Source: Spirogloea muscicola (taxonomy: Eukaryota; Streptophyta; Zygnematophyceae; Spirogloeales; Spirogloeaceae). From it: a DNA stretch of 62,419 nucleotides. The notes beneath the pieces were generated by a model. The model did not search any database, had not been told where the DNA came from, and saw only the letters and a list, made by a program, of their open reading frames with translations. The translations under genes and the position numbers were made by a program. Shown here piece after piece: positions 45,659-57,350 of the stretch. The stretch's first letter is position 1. Each line of letters begins with the position of its first letter. Where the stretch lies: positions 1,201,828-1,264,246 of the forward strand of contig WELB01000014.1 of NCBI GenBank assembly GCA_009602725.1, read 5' to 3'.

Positions 45659-47445
45659 GCTCAAATTACTCCTGCCTCATAGGCTGTGATTCATTGTTGC
45701 GCCTGCTGCCATTCTACCCGTCAGAATGTTATCGAACTCCTGTCTAAATGGGATTCCTGGGTAAAGTCTTCTTCTACACTTGAACCTGCTTGTGGCAAGG
45801 CAGTAGAGACCATCTTACTGTTAGTCAAACAACTGCCAGCGACGAGCTGCTAATTCAACTCTGCAATGTCATTCATGCTGCGCGAATATGATGTCCTACG
45901 GATTAGCATGCTCAGCGGACAAAGTCCCTTCTCTTTTTGCGCATTCAGCTCTCAGAGCAATTGGCAAAATCTTTCAGCATTGTCTATCCGTATGCCCAGT
46001 TTAGTAGAATGGGAGCAATTGGCAACAGATGTTTGAAGCTGTACTGCGCAATGATTGCTGGATGCCCGTTCTTTCCCCCCGAAAGCATGACATCCCTAAT
46101 TTCTAGACCCTAGCAGCAGCATGAAGAGCAATAAAGAAAGAGGAAAATTGTAGGTCACCAACTTGAGTTCTGTAGACTGCATTGAAGACTTACTTATGCA
46201 TCTTATATGACTTTCTTAGTCATTCTTTCCTCGACGTCCTTTCTTCCAATCGCAGGCAGAGCATAATGTGCAATTGTTGTGCCTCCTATTCTGCCGCTAT
46301 TTTGGTTATCCTCTTTGGAAAGCCAGCCATGAGCCCAAGGCTCCATACCTGCATATTTTCCATCAAATGCTTGCTTAATTATGACCTGTTACACATGCTT
46401 CACGTACTTGTCTTCCTTCTCCGATTGCTGGTGCCGCATGACGAGCAAATGTCTGGCCCTGAAGAATGGCTCTCTTGCAGCCACCTTGCGAGTTCTGACA
46501 GCCAACTCTTCATGCCGATGAGGTTTCACAAGTGAAACCTTATGCTCTATCCATTACTGCAATGGTAGTAACCACCGGTGATAGCGACAACCTATCTGCG
46601 ACCAAATTTCACTAAATCCAGTTTGTAGAGCACTGTCATCTCAGTATCTGCTGAGCACGGTGGTTTAAAATCTCCTTGACGGGTCCACACACACATCATT
46701 CGAGGCCTTCCCTGCTTCAGAAGCCCCACTGCACCTGCTTCAGAAGCCCCACTGCAAATGGGCTTGGCTTCATGAGCCCTACCAAGCCTTGGCAGTGGTA
46801 TCTGCATTATACAATTTGTACAATGCAACATGATTGTGTCTCAAATTAAGCACAGCAACTGCTTTGGCCAGGTGATCTTGACTACGCCAATGCTGTAGAT
46901 GGATAGGCGCCGTGATCCTCCCCGGCGGATCTTGCTACGCTCCACTTTGTCCTGCAGTCCTGTCGCTTGCAGCACAATATGCGCCACTGCTCTTCAAAAT
47001 GTAAACGTAGACCCTTCAGACCACGAAGCCTGCAGCTTGGATGGAGCTCAAAATGTAACCTGAGGAGATTGCGGCTGCAGCCAATGGACTCATGCCCTCT
47101 TGAGCCGAGCTTGTTCCTGGTGCTCGCTCGGAGCTGAGTGAGCCTCAAGTTCAGGCGTCTGGTCGAGGCTCACCTTTGGCTCAGGCTACGGAGATTCAGC
47201 TTCGTGTCTCGCTCTTCTATTACTCGTCGCTTATGGTGATGGGAGAAGACGTCCGGGGACCCAGGCCGGCAGCAACTCAGGAAGGTGGTGTGGGTGGTGG
47301 GCTGCAAGTTGGCGTGGTGGAGAAGGAACTCGGCGGCCCCATATTGAAGTGTGGTGTTGTTTGTCGAGCCAGACGGGCAGTGCCGTGGCTGTCCCCAGAA
47401 AGCCCGTCGTCGGTCCCACGCCTCCTGAATGAAAAAGAGAAGAAG
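45659..47445. other. Intergenic, nothing recognised
   Basis: Contains a 21-bp tandem duplication (CTTCAGAAGCCCCACTGCA) at about 46710-46755. No frame shows family features. Confidence 0.45.
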
Positions 47446-49119
47446 TGAGCTCTTCCAAAGGCACTCGGGCAGTGAATGGCCAACCCAGGGGAGGTCTGAA
47501 TGGCCGAAAACGCCAGAACTTCAGCTTTGAGACTACAGCAGATTGTGGGTAGAGGGAAGACTGTTCCACTAGACGGCGATTAGTCATCCCAGAAAAAGAA
47601 TGAACAAAGGGGGGGGCGATGACTGCGTAAGGCCAGCCCAAAGAGAGAAGGCGCGCGGGGCGCATGAATTGAAAGGGAGGCCAATTCAAGCCAATACATT
47701 GTTCAGGCAGAGTCGAGTGCAGACTAAAGAGGAAACTACCCCGGTAGAGGGTTTCGGAACCAAGGGGCCCGGAAAAGGCCAGAAAAGCGCTGAAGCACAC
47801 TGCGACTCAGGTGGCCACTTGGAATGGCCAGAAAAGCGCGAAAGCACAGTGCGACTCAAGTGGCCACTGGTGCTCAAATCACCCTTGTTGGGCAGCCGCA
47901 GGTCAGAGAAACTGGTGGAGCAGAGGATGATATTTGATGATACTTCCTCCGGGCGGGAGAACTCTTGGATCAGGAGTCCCTCGGCCGCTCGTCGCCGTTC
48001 CGTCTGGGCGGTGGGCGGCTGCTGCGGCGGGAGCGGGGGAACATTCCGCGACGGGCACGCGCGGCGTACGGGCGTGGTCAACGGCGGGGCCCGCGCCAGG
48101 CTGGCGCCGGCACCTGGCAGGTCGCGGCAGCATAGGCGGGTGAGCACGGGGCGCGTCGTGGCCCGGCGAGAAGTGGGGCCGGCCGCGACGCCACGTGGCG
48201 GAAGGAGGGGGGTCCTCCCGGGCCCAGGGAGGCCGCGGGGGGCTCCGCATTGGGCGACGGGGAAGCAGATGGTTACGATTGGCGCGCGGGGGCCCCGACA
48301 AGGCGGCCGCCCGGACGGAGGGGGGCACCGCCCCGAGGCCACGTGTAAGGGCCGCCGGGGCCGGCGGCGGCGGACGCGTGCTTGGCGACGGCGGCGGGCG
48401 GCGCTGACGCCAGCATCCTCGCAAAATGCGGCGCGCGCGGCGGGCGTGGCGGGGCCCTCGGGCGTGGGGGCGGCCCGGCGCCGCGCCACTTGGGGAGAGA
48501 GGAGCATCTGGGCGCCGCTGCTGTGGGCCCCTCCCCCTACAACGGAAAGTGATGCACTTCCCCGTCGGGGGGCTGTGAATGGCGGAAAGCTACAGACAGC
48601 TCCTTCCAATGTGAGGCGAGAGGCCAGCCCAGAGGAATGAGAAACGAGAGCAGGGGCTCTTGCATGAGAGGGCCATGGCCGTGACTGGGAAGCCGAGGAT
48701 CGATCAAGAGGTAACGAAGCTCGAAGGGCCCCAGAAGAGCGCCCAGAAGGCGTCCATACAAGGTCTGAGGAAAGGAGAAAGGAAGGCCCTCGGAAAGAAA
48801 AGCCCCCCCGAGCGCGCGCGCGCGCACACCCACCGCGTGGGGGTCGTCCGGCACCGGCTGTGGCGGGCCCTCCACTCCGGGCGACGACAAGCGGACGTCC
48901 CGGCGGCGCGCCGCGGGCGACTCCCGGCGACACACCCGGCCACCCTGCCTGAATAATATCAGCAAAAAACGTATCATTTCCTCCCACCCCCACGGGAGGC
49001 CGCGAGGTTCCCCCCCCCCGCGGCCGAGCTGCGTTCCCCCTCCATGGCCGCCGCCCCCCCCGACCACTGACCCTCGCGAAGCCCCGCCTTCCCCCGTCTC
49101 TGCCAGCGAGCGGCCCGCC
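47446..49119. repeat. Repeat-derived and GC-rich DNA upstream of the first AP2 gene
   Basis: Dispersed-repeat copies lie at about 47450-47490, 47580-47650 (AAGAATGAACAAAGG, AGGCCAGCCCAAAGAG) and 48599-48640. About 48000-48540 is a very GC-rich block. A (GC)n run is at 48808-48828. The long minus-strand open frame through here is a composition effect. The last few hundred bases should contain the AP2 promoter. Confidence 0.5.
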
Positions 49120-51974
49120 ATGGGTCGCCCGCTGCCGTTCCCCCGCCGCCGGGCGTCTCTGACGCGCTGGGCCCCCTCGGAGCCGCTGCCGCCGTACCCC
49201 CCATGGCCCGCTGCGGCGACGACTGCGGCGGCGCCGCCTGCGGCCGTGCCGATCACCGCCCCAGCGGCGGTGGCGTCGGCGACGACGGCTGGCCCGGCGC
49301 TCCCGGCGATCTCCGACACGGCCCACAGCGAAGAGGGCTCCACCAGCAGCAGCAGCAGCGGCGGGGGTGGTGGCAGCAGCAGCGGCCAGAGCTCGGGATC
49401 GCCCCTGCCACCTGCGTCCGGCGGGCATGCCAGGCCGTCGCAGCTGCCTTTTGACGTTCCCGTGGTGAGTCCTCAATTCCTCTGCTTGCTCTCCGGGGCG
49501 GCTCACGTTTTATGCACCAGCCGGGGCTGCCACTCGCCCCAACACTGCATCTGCAAATGCACGGGCAGCTCCTCTTCCTCTTACCCTCACCTCAATCAGG
49601 ACTGGATCAGTCAGGTCAGAATTTGAATTTGTAACAGCTGTGCTTCCGACGTGCCGCAGCTTCTGACGCCATGTTTGCTGTCCTTGGCGCTGCTGCTGCA
49701 GCCTGAGGCGTGCTCGGTGAAAAAGGAGCTGGCTTTGCTGCCCAGCAGTGCCGGATCACTGGATGCTGCTGAGGTGAAGGTGAAGATGGAGACTGAGGAG
49801 GAGATTGTGGACGGAGCAGCGGAGGAGGGGGGTGGCGACAGTGGCAAGGAGGAGGGCGGTGGTGCCGGTAGCGGGGGCGGCGGTGACGAGGACGAGCCAC
49901 GGTTCAAGGGTGCTCGCCCGCGCAAGTGGGGAAAGTGGGTTGCTGAGATCCGTGAACCGCGCAAGCGCTCCCGCATCTGGCTCGGCTCCTTCGACACTGC
50001 CGAGGAGGTGCGTTGCTGGCATGCTTGTTGTCAATGTCAAGTTCGGCAGTGTTGCTCGGCATGGTTCTCTACATGCGCTATGTAAGCATGCACCTAACAG
50101 CATCAATCATTGCGAGTGTGCAGGCAGCGGTGGCCTATGACATGGCGGCGCGCATGCTACGTGGGCGGCAGGCGACGGGGTCCTTTCTCAACTTCCCCTC
50201 AGGCTGCCGTGAGGTCGCGCTGTCTGCAGCAACCATGCAGGCGCTGCTGAGTGCGCAGAAGGATGCAATCCAGCGCCTTGGCCTTGTCGGCATGGCTGCC
50301 ACCAGTAGCGGCGCTGCCACTGGGGCCACCGCTGGAGCCACCAGTGGGGACGTCACAGAGGTGGCTATAAGTGCAGTGGCAACCTCCGAAGCTGCTGTGC
50401 CAACCTTGAGTCTGGTCTCTGGAAGTGGCATCGGAGGTGGGGCCAGCGAGCTGGCGATGGCTGCGGCGCATATGCGGGCCACTCGCCGCTTTCGGCCGGC
50501 AGCCGGCAGCACTGCTGCAGTCCGGCAGGCCAGCACTGCCACCTTACCTCGACAGGACTCCTCTGGCAGACTCGCTCTCAGCATGGCAGCACAGCATGCT
50601 ACACCGGAAGCAAGTGGCACCTTTGATGCACCTGCCGCAGACTTTGTCCCGCCAGGAGGGGGCTGGGCACTGCTCCCGGCAGCCATGCAAGGTGTGCCCC
50701 TCAGCTGGAGTTCCAGCAACCTCAAGGAGCAGGATCAGCCTGCGTCCGATGAGATCGCCGCTACAGCTGCTGCAGAGGATGCTGCAGGCGACGAGGCAAG
50801 CAGGCCGACGCCAGCTGCGGCATCAGCGCCGCTGGCAGCAGCTACTGAGGACTCCATGGCATCTGCCTCTACAACAGTTGACCTCATGGAGCTTCGTTTT
50901 CCGGGCCCGCCACTGGATGGCGGCCTCATGGAGCGTGCATTGCAGCGTCAGCGGTGGCTCTGTGGTGGACCAGCTGTGGAGCAGCCAGTTGCAACTTCGC
51001 CGCCGCTACTGCAGCAGGTGGCCGCTCCAGCCTTCGAACGGTTGCACAACATTGAAGAGCTGCCACTGGAGAGGGCAAAAACACCAACACCAAGTGCGGC
51101 GTTGTGCGAATGGAGCGCGGCTGGGCAGATGCTGGCGCTTGCACCGATGAACATGCCGGATGGGGAGTGGCAGGACCAGCGCAGTGGCACCAGTGTTGCC
51201 TGGAATACACCGCCGCCAGTAGTGGGGAACCACAGTCAGCTCCATCCATTGCCGGACACCCTGACCCCACCTCCGCCGCCCCAGTACTTCACCCAGTCGT
51301 GGTCGGCGGATGCGCCCCTGGCCAGCCAACCTGCGTTGGCAGCAGGATTGCTCACCCACGACAGTCACCGGCGGCTGCAGTCACTTGCGGCCTCCCCACT
51401 GGAGAAGCCCTCTGTGGAAGCTATTGCCGCGGAGGTGGCCACCCTTGACAGGCGGCTACCCCCAATGAGTTCCATGGGTGTGACCCACGGCGGCACTGTC
51501 CAATATCTGACACCATCGGCGAGCCAGCTGTCCGACACGTCTCCGTCATGCATCACCTCGGCGCCTTTCCGCCCTCCAGAGTTGCAGCAGTTGCCATACC
51601 TGCAGGTGTCTGCGCTGCAGCTGCCCTGCCTTGCATACCCTTGGGAATGTTACTTGAGCGACATTGAATCGGGCTGCAGTGTAGGTGTGGGCGCCGGTGC
51701 CAATGTTGGGGCTACTGCCGTCACCTGCAGCTCCTTATACAGCGCCGCAGGGACGCCAACAAGCGGTTGCAGCTCCGCAGTGGACCAGGCCGACTTGTTC
51801 GAGAGCCTTGTACTAGCACGAGAGTGTGCCGTGCCTCCGCGGCGCGCTGACGGAGGCGATCAGTATGGAGGTGGAGATGGACAGCCCGAGCACACGGTGT
51901 CAGCGGTTGCCAAGGATCAGCTCGCAGTATGGGAGTTGCTGGCAGCATCAGGTGGCCAACTCGTGGGCTTCTAG
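49120..51974 (+). CDS. AP2/ERF-domain transcription factor, copy 1, 3 exons
   Basis: Nuclear DNA-binding regulator with one AP2 domain. Exons: 49120-49464, 49702-50007, 50124-51974; all phase 0, 833 residues. Exon 1 is Ala/Pro/Ser-rich. Exon 2 has an acidic stretch ([20 protein letters not shown]) and the first part of the AP2 domain ([36 protein letters not shown], about residues 183-218). Exon 3 completes it ([25 protein letters not shown]). WLG, the EIREP strand and the RAYD-like helix are intact, but the usual YRGVR start is RFKGAR. The rest is long and low in complexity, with [17 protein letters not shown] and a [10 protein letters not shown] box near the end. An intron inside the AP2 domain is unusual for single-domain ERF/DREB genes. 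[16 protein letters not shown] points to the DREB side of the family. Exon 2 could start at another AG near 49660. Confidence 0.88.
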
Positions 51975-53179
51975 CTACTGGTGGCGCTCACATATACAAC
52001 TTTGTGTACAGGAGTTTGACTGCTCTGCCCAGTGCTTGGGTTCCAATTGAGCTGCAGTGTGTCGCCGCCTATATATGATGCGGCGGGGCGTGGTGTGGTG
52101 TAGTGCGTGTGTCGTGTGCTGTTGGCACACAGTGGTGTCTAGGTTGTTGCAGCTAGTTGTCACCGCAACGGCTGTACATCAGCAGTCGGATTCGTTGTCT
52201 CGCACATAAATAGCATCTGCTACAGTGCATAGACTGCTGTGCCGCAGACTCATTGCATTCGTTCATGGACTTGCTCAGCTGAAGCTGGACATTCCTTCAG
52301 AGACCGAACCACTCAATAATGACTTAGGCATGGCATTCTAATCTTGATACTGGAGTCTCTGCATGCCCTGGACTAGTGCTGCCGCATCATTCTTGGGTCT
52401 GCTAGGGCCTTGGTGCTGTGAACCTGAAGCCTACATCACGTGGCTGGGACAATGTCAAGCCAACCATCGTCTTGTGTCGCTGTGCTGCAACGAAAGTGTC
52501 CGGATGTCCTGGGATTGGGGAGCATCCCGGTTGGCCAGCGTGCAGGTCGCCAAAGCGGTGATGCCATCAACAGTCCAAACTGGTGGCCAAAACCGCGACT
52601 GGGCTGCCTACCCGATGCACCGCCGAGCTGCGTCTCGGGTATGACTGCCCTCTTTATGCACCTGGCTGGCTTTTCACAGCAGCTCGTGCGATTCCAGCAG
52701 CCGCGTTTTCTAGGTGTGGTCAAAATGGAGCAAAGGCCACGCATGCCAAAACCACCCGGGCGCAGTGGGGGAGGCGCCGGTGGGAGAAGGAAAGAAACAG
52801 CTCTTCCAATTTAAGGCAGTGACTGTAAAAGGCCAGCCCGAAGGATTGTACATATGAAGGACGCGGCTGCTCAGATCAGCGTTTGTCAAAGCCAGCCAGG
52901 TGCATGCAGAGGGCCGGAGGGCGGGCGGGGGGGGGGGGGAAAAAAAAAAAAAAAAAAAAAAAAANGCTGGTCGCGCCCTTGCAGCAGCCTCTGGCTTGCG
53001 CAGCGGGGTTCTTCTTCCTCCCCTCAGCTCATCTGACTTCCTACTGCTGACACGGGGGTATTGAGGGCGCCCTGTCTGCCTAGCCTTTGGCTCCGTCATG
53101 AACACCTGTATGCATCTGGCTGGCATTTCACAGCCGATTCTTTCATATCAGCAGCCGCTTTCTTCGCCACGGAAACGTG
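51975..53179. other. Intergenic with dispersed repeats, a homopolymer tract and an N
   Basis: The first part is the probable 3' UTR of the first AP2 gene. A dispersed-repeat copy (CAGCTCTTCCAATTTAAGGC, then AAAGGCCAGCCCGAAGGA) lies at 52796-52850. A G run followed by an A run of more than 20 bases ends in a single N at 52965, a likely sequencing artefact. Confidence 0.55.
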
Positions 53180-53960
53180 CGGGCGGGCGGGCGGGCGGGG
53201 CCCGCCTTGGCGCATGCGCTGAGAGATGGTGAGGGCCACAGGAGGAGAGGCGGTGGTGTGGGGCCATGGCGGGCCAGCCCAAGGGGCGAGCGCGACAAGG
53301 GCAAGTGGGGAAGCCCCCGCCGCTCCGCCGCCGCTGCTGCTCCTGCCCAGCAGTTGCACAACCTCGGGCCCACGCCCATTGGCCCCCGCCGTCGGCAAAG
53401 CGGGCTGGGGGCCCGCCGGCCTAGTGTGGGCCCGGGGCGGGCCCGGACATGGTGGGACCAATGGCGGCGAGCCGGGGGCCCCACTAAGCGGTCGTTGAGG
53501 GGGGGGGGGGGGGGGGACGACGGGAGGGGGCCTAGGCCGCCCGTACACGAGCCCCCCCCCACCACGTGTCGGACGCCGGCGGGGGCCGCGTCACAGGTGC
53601 GCTGCCCAGGCCCGCCGCGTGGCAACGTTACGCCCCGCCCGAGTCGCCGCATGATTGACCGCGCCCGGCGCCCGACGATTTCGGGCGGCAGTCGTCGGGC
53701 GGTCTCGCCGCCGCGGGCGGGGGGCCCGGCCCGCGCGTGCGCCCGCGCGGGGACAAGGCGCGCAGATCCCCCGGGTGGCAAGTGGCGCGCTCTCCGTGTC
53801 AAGCGGCGCTGTGCCCGACCAATGGGCGCGCTCCGGCGCCGCCCGGCGGTGGGGCCCCACGGCACGAGGGATCCCTAGGCCGGCATGCGCAAAGCTAGGA
53901 GCTACGCCCCCCCCCCTGTCCGCCCCTCCTGCCGCCGCGTTCGGCCTCTCCTGGCCCCTC
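53180..53960. other. Very GC-rich block between the AP2 genes
   Basis: Contains a G run of about 18 bases near 53500 and overlapping open frames on both strands. The stretch near 53447-53505 resembles 48270-48325 (both have ATTGGCG or AATGGCG followed by GGGGGCCCC and a GCGG-rich run), so the blocks may share a repeat. Confidence 0.45.
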
Positions 53961-54040
53961 GCGCCCGCTCGCCCGCCGCCTCTGTTGGGCCCTCTCGGAA
54001 GTAACTTGGCAGCCCGGAATGAGAAAAGGCTCGTACTTTG

Positions 54041-54118
54041 TTTCTTGTACTCTGTTCACTCTTTTTTGGGCTGGCTTTTCCAGCCCCTATCCTCAATGGG
54101 CGAGCACTTTCTTCTGAA
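54041..54118 (+). repeat. Hairpin-repeat copy, well preserved
   Basis: CTGTTCACTCTTTTTTGGGC, TGGCTTTTCCAGCCCCTATC, CTCAATGGGCGAGCACTTTC: one of the three best copies, all within 700 bp upstream of the second AP2 gene. Confidence 0.8.
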
Positions 54119-54188
54119 GGCGCGCGGTGCGCATGAAATTAAAGCGAGGCCCATTTCAAGCCAATATATTGTTCAGAAAGGCAACCAG

Positions 54189-54240
54189 CTCTTCCAACGT
54201 CAGGCCAATGATGGCTGTGAGAGGCCAGCCCAAGCGGAAG
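54189..54240. repeat. Second-type dispersed repeat copy
   Basis: AGCTCTTCCAACGTCAGG followed by GGCTGTGAGAGGCCAGCCCA. The same order recurs at 44668, 48599, 52796 and 54460. Confidence 0.65.
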
Positions 54241-54340
54241 TGAGCGCTTCCAAACCCAGGTTTAGGATTTGGGTCTGGGTCTTGTGTGCTTGTCATTTCT
54301 GCTGCTTCGCCTTAGGGCTTCGCCTGGCTTCCCCCCCCCT

Positions 54341-54417
54341 CTTCTTGTACTCTGTTCATTCTTTTTTGGGCTGGCTGTTCCAGCCCATATTCTCAATGGG
54401 CGAGCCCTTCTTCTCCC
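54341..54417 (+). repeat. Hairpin-repeat copy, well preserved
   Basis: CTGTTCATTCTTTTTTGGGC, TGGCTGTTCCAGCCCATATT, CTCAATGGGCGAGCCCTTCT. Confidence 0.8.
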
Positions 54418-54554
54418 CGAAAGGCGCCAAAGCCAGCCCCTTCACCAAACAACCGGTCGTCCAATGCAGGGCAGTGGCTGTGAATGGCCAGCCCAAACAG
54501 AATGGACAAAAAGGAATGTCCAATGCCCTTCCTCCCCTCCCCGGGGCATCGAGA

Positions 54555-54605
54555 TAAGCGACCTCCGTGTGCCGACCCCGTGGTTACACCGAGCGGGTCA
54601 AACAT
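54555..54605 (+). repeat. Short remnant of the RT-relic 3' tail
   Basis: GCGACCTCCGTGTGCCGA and GTGGTTACACCGAGCGGGTC match the tail after the reading frame of the relic at 28215-28260. Confidence 0.55.
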
Positions 54606-54680
54606 CGAGGTGTGCTCGCCGTCGTACTGGCCACTCTGGTCTCCCATTATTCGACACCCGCAAAGCTTTTCCCCCCCGGC

Positions 54681-54753
54681 CCTTCTCTGTTCATCCCTTT
54701 TCGGGCTGGTTGTTCCAGCCCCTATTCTCAATGGGCGAGCACTTTCTTCTTTT
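54681..54753 (+). repeat. Hairpin-repeat copy, well preserved
   Basis: TTTTCGGGCTGGTTGTTCCA, GCCCCTATTCTCAATGGGCG, AGCACTTTCTTCTT. It ends about 75 bp before the start codon of the second AP2 gene, so it may lie in that gene's 5' leader or promoter. Confidence 0.8.
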
Positions 54754-54826
54754 CCCCCGGCCCCGCTGCTCCCCCAGCTGCTCAGCTGCGGCCCTTGCAG
54801 GCTGCGCTGCCTTCGCCAGCCGCCTG

Positions 54827-57350
54827 ATGAGCCCACTGGCCGCTCGGGCCGGCAGCTCCATGGCGCCCATAGCGGCCGGTGCGAGCCGGAGCAAGCCCGC
54901 GGCAGGCCCGAGCAAGCCGCGGCCCTTCCCCCGGAACCGAAGCTCGGCCCGCCTGCCGCCGCTCCAGCTCCCCACTGATGTCGACGAGAACGACGCCCAC
55001 GTCGTGCGCTCGCCGGAGCTCTGTGGCGGCGATCCTGGGCCCAATAGCCCACAACAGCAGCCTCTTGCCTCCAGCTGCAGAAGCAGCGTCAGCCCACGCG
55101 ATGCCCATTACGGCAACTTTGCAGTGCGCTGGCCTGCCTCGTCCGCCACAACGACCGTGACGGCTGCCTCTGGGCGCGGCTCCTCCGGCGGCTCGAGCTC
55201 TGTGGAGGACGAGGTGGGCAACACGCGCTGCCGCAAGAGGAGTCCGTTGTCGGAGGAGGAATGCAGCGGAGCCGGCCCCACTTCACCTTCCAAGCGTGCC
55301 GCCGTCAACCAGAGGCCTCTTGCCCATCTGCGAGTCGCGACCCTCCAGGAACTCCAAGTCGACATGGCCGCACGCAGGATGAACTACCACTTGCTTAATG
55401 ACGAGCCGAGACTTGCGGGCGCTGCTGCCACGAAGCCGGTCCCACTGGCTGCAAACATCGACGCATGTCCTGCTCAAGTATACCGGCTGGCCGAGGTGAT
55501 GTGCCCCTCAGATCACCACTGCGTGCTACCCTGTTCACACTAAACATCCTCGTTTCTAGACAATTTCAAGGCACTCGAGGCACAAGAGGCCTGCATTCAT
55601 GCCACAAGACCACCCTGCCTGATTTTGCACGATACCTAGCATATTCCGTGCGTGCTCTTCCTCGGGGGGTTGGTCAGCATGGTGATCCACATTGATAGCA
55701 AGAACAGTCTGAACTGTCATCCTTCGATGCTTTGGACATGCTGATCCTTAGGTAACAAATGTATCCTTGGCTCATCATAATATGCACTGGTCAGAGTGTG
55801 AGTCAAAGACTTCAAATGGTTGGACGTATGCTGACCATGTGTTTCATGTCATAACAAATGTAGCAGGTATTGAAGGTGGAAGCCGATCAGGAGAGTGCGG
55901 AGACTGTGCCTCTGGACTTGGAGGACAAATCAGAAGGCAGCTTGAGATCGACTGGCGACCAAGCAAGTCCATCGATCATTGCAGCGGAGGAAAGACACTT
56001 CAAAGGCGCCAGACCAAGGAAATGGGGCAAGTGGGTTGCAGAGATTAGAGAGCCGCGGAAGCGCTCCCGCATTTGGTTGGGGTCATTTGACACAGCCAAA
56101 GAGGTGAGGCTGCTGCCGCGTCCCGGTGCCTCTACTTGCATGCGCCATGCTGCCTGCAGCATCGTTGCAAATTTAGTGGATCATCATATAGAGAGCTCCT
56201 AGCACACTGATGTGATTCACCCAGTAGGCAGCACAAGTAGTCTGCAGAACCTACAGAGTGTACTAGCTTGCTTCATAATATGACTGCTTTTCATTGCCGA
56301 AGAGCATGCACTGTGCTAGTGGTATGACAGGGTGCTTTCACCCCCGCTTGATCACACGCGGCAGTACCACAAAACCGACACAGTCAATGTACACAGTCGC
56401 AAACTCATGCTGAACCACTTGCTGTTCAGGCTGCAGAGGCATACGATCTGGCGGCTCGGATTATGCGAGGCAGCCAAGCTGCCGGGGACTACCTCAACTT
56501 TCCCAACAGCTGCCCCGACGTGACTCTGGCACCATCCGTGCTGCAGGCGCTGCTCAAGGCTCGAGTTGACTCTGCGCTGCCGTTGCACAGCCACACCAGC
56601 GGCCACGAGGCAGCAAAGCCAGGGCCCCTTTCGACAGCCCTTGCTGGCAGTAGCTACTTCAGCACCGTGGAGCAGCTGGCCAGCATGGGCTTCCCCTGCA
56701 GCATAGGGGGGGCACCGAGCCCCTCGTTCTCGCCAGATTTCACAAGCTTCCCGTGCTACTCGCAGGGTCAACAGCAGGTTGTAGATGATGCCACATCACT
56801 ACTGGCAGCCACTGCCAGCAGTGGCGACGCTGCTGCCTTCAGCAGCCTGCTGCTGTCCACCACGGCGGCTTTGCAGAGATTGCCAGACGAAGGCCTCCTC
56901 AGCAGGGCACGTGAGAGTGGCCGGTGGCAGAAGGTTGTGCAGTCTCCGCAGCTCGAGAGCACCGGGCAGCCCCTGTTCAATGTGCCACCCGGCTTCCGCC
57001 TCCTCGCCAAGCACGGCTGCTTAGCACCTGCGGCGCTGCAAGGAGCGCCGCTGCAGAGCAGCAATGGCTGGCTGGTCACCACGACGGCGGCGCAGGAGAA
57101 GCAGGACGACCCCACTGCGCTGCTCTGCTCATCATCCATGTCGCACTACAGCCAGCAAGACAGCTGCCCTCTGAGCAGCCCGTCAATCTGCTCCTCAGAT
57201 CCGTCCATCATCTCATCCATTGCGTATGCAGGCCTTCCCATCACTGAGGCAGCCGCCCAGGCACAGCTTTTCTGGCCATTTGCGTACCACGAGCTGGCTG
57301 ATCTTGAGAGCCAGGACCCCGAGACTTCCGTCTTTACATGCTCAGCCTAG
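54827..57350 (+). CDS. AP2/ERF-domain transcription factor, copy 2, 3 exons
   Basis: Paralogue of the gene at 49120 in the same orientation. Exons: 54827-55495, 55867-56103, 56430-57350; all phase 0, about 608 residues. Exon 1 is basic and Ser/Pro-rich ([20 protein letters not shown]) and contains [13 protein letters not shown]. Exon 2 ends with the AP2 start ([36 protein letters not shown], about residues 268-303). Exon 3 completes it ([28 protein letters not shown]). The in-domain intron falls at exactly the same place and phase as in copy 1. Shared C-terminal motifs include [10 protein letters not shown] (copy 1: [10 protein letters not shown]) and an ending with ELADLES (copy 1: YLSDIES), perhaps a short activation or interaction motif. 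The start is uncertain: the frame is open upstream through repeat DNA, and ATG 54827 or 54860 are the likely starts. Confidence 0.87.

Noticed and set aside
47686-49506. Very long minus-strand open frame (over 600 codons)
   Set aside because: Arg/Gly/Pro-rich, lies in GC-rich and repeat DNA, overlaps a real AP2 exon on the other strand and shows no domain. Stop codons are rare at this composition.
52930-52965. Long A run as a poly-A tail of a retroposed gene
   Set aside because: It follows a G run and ends in an N, more likely a sequencing or gap-filling artefact. No cDNA-like sequence lies upstream.
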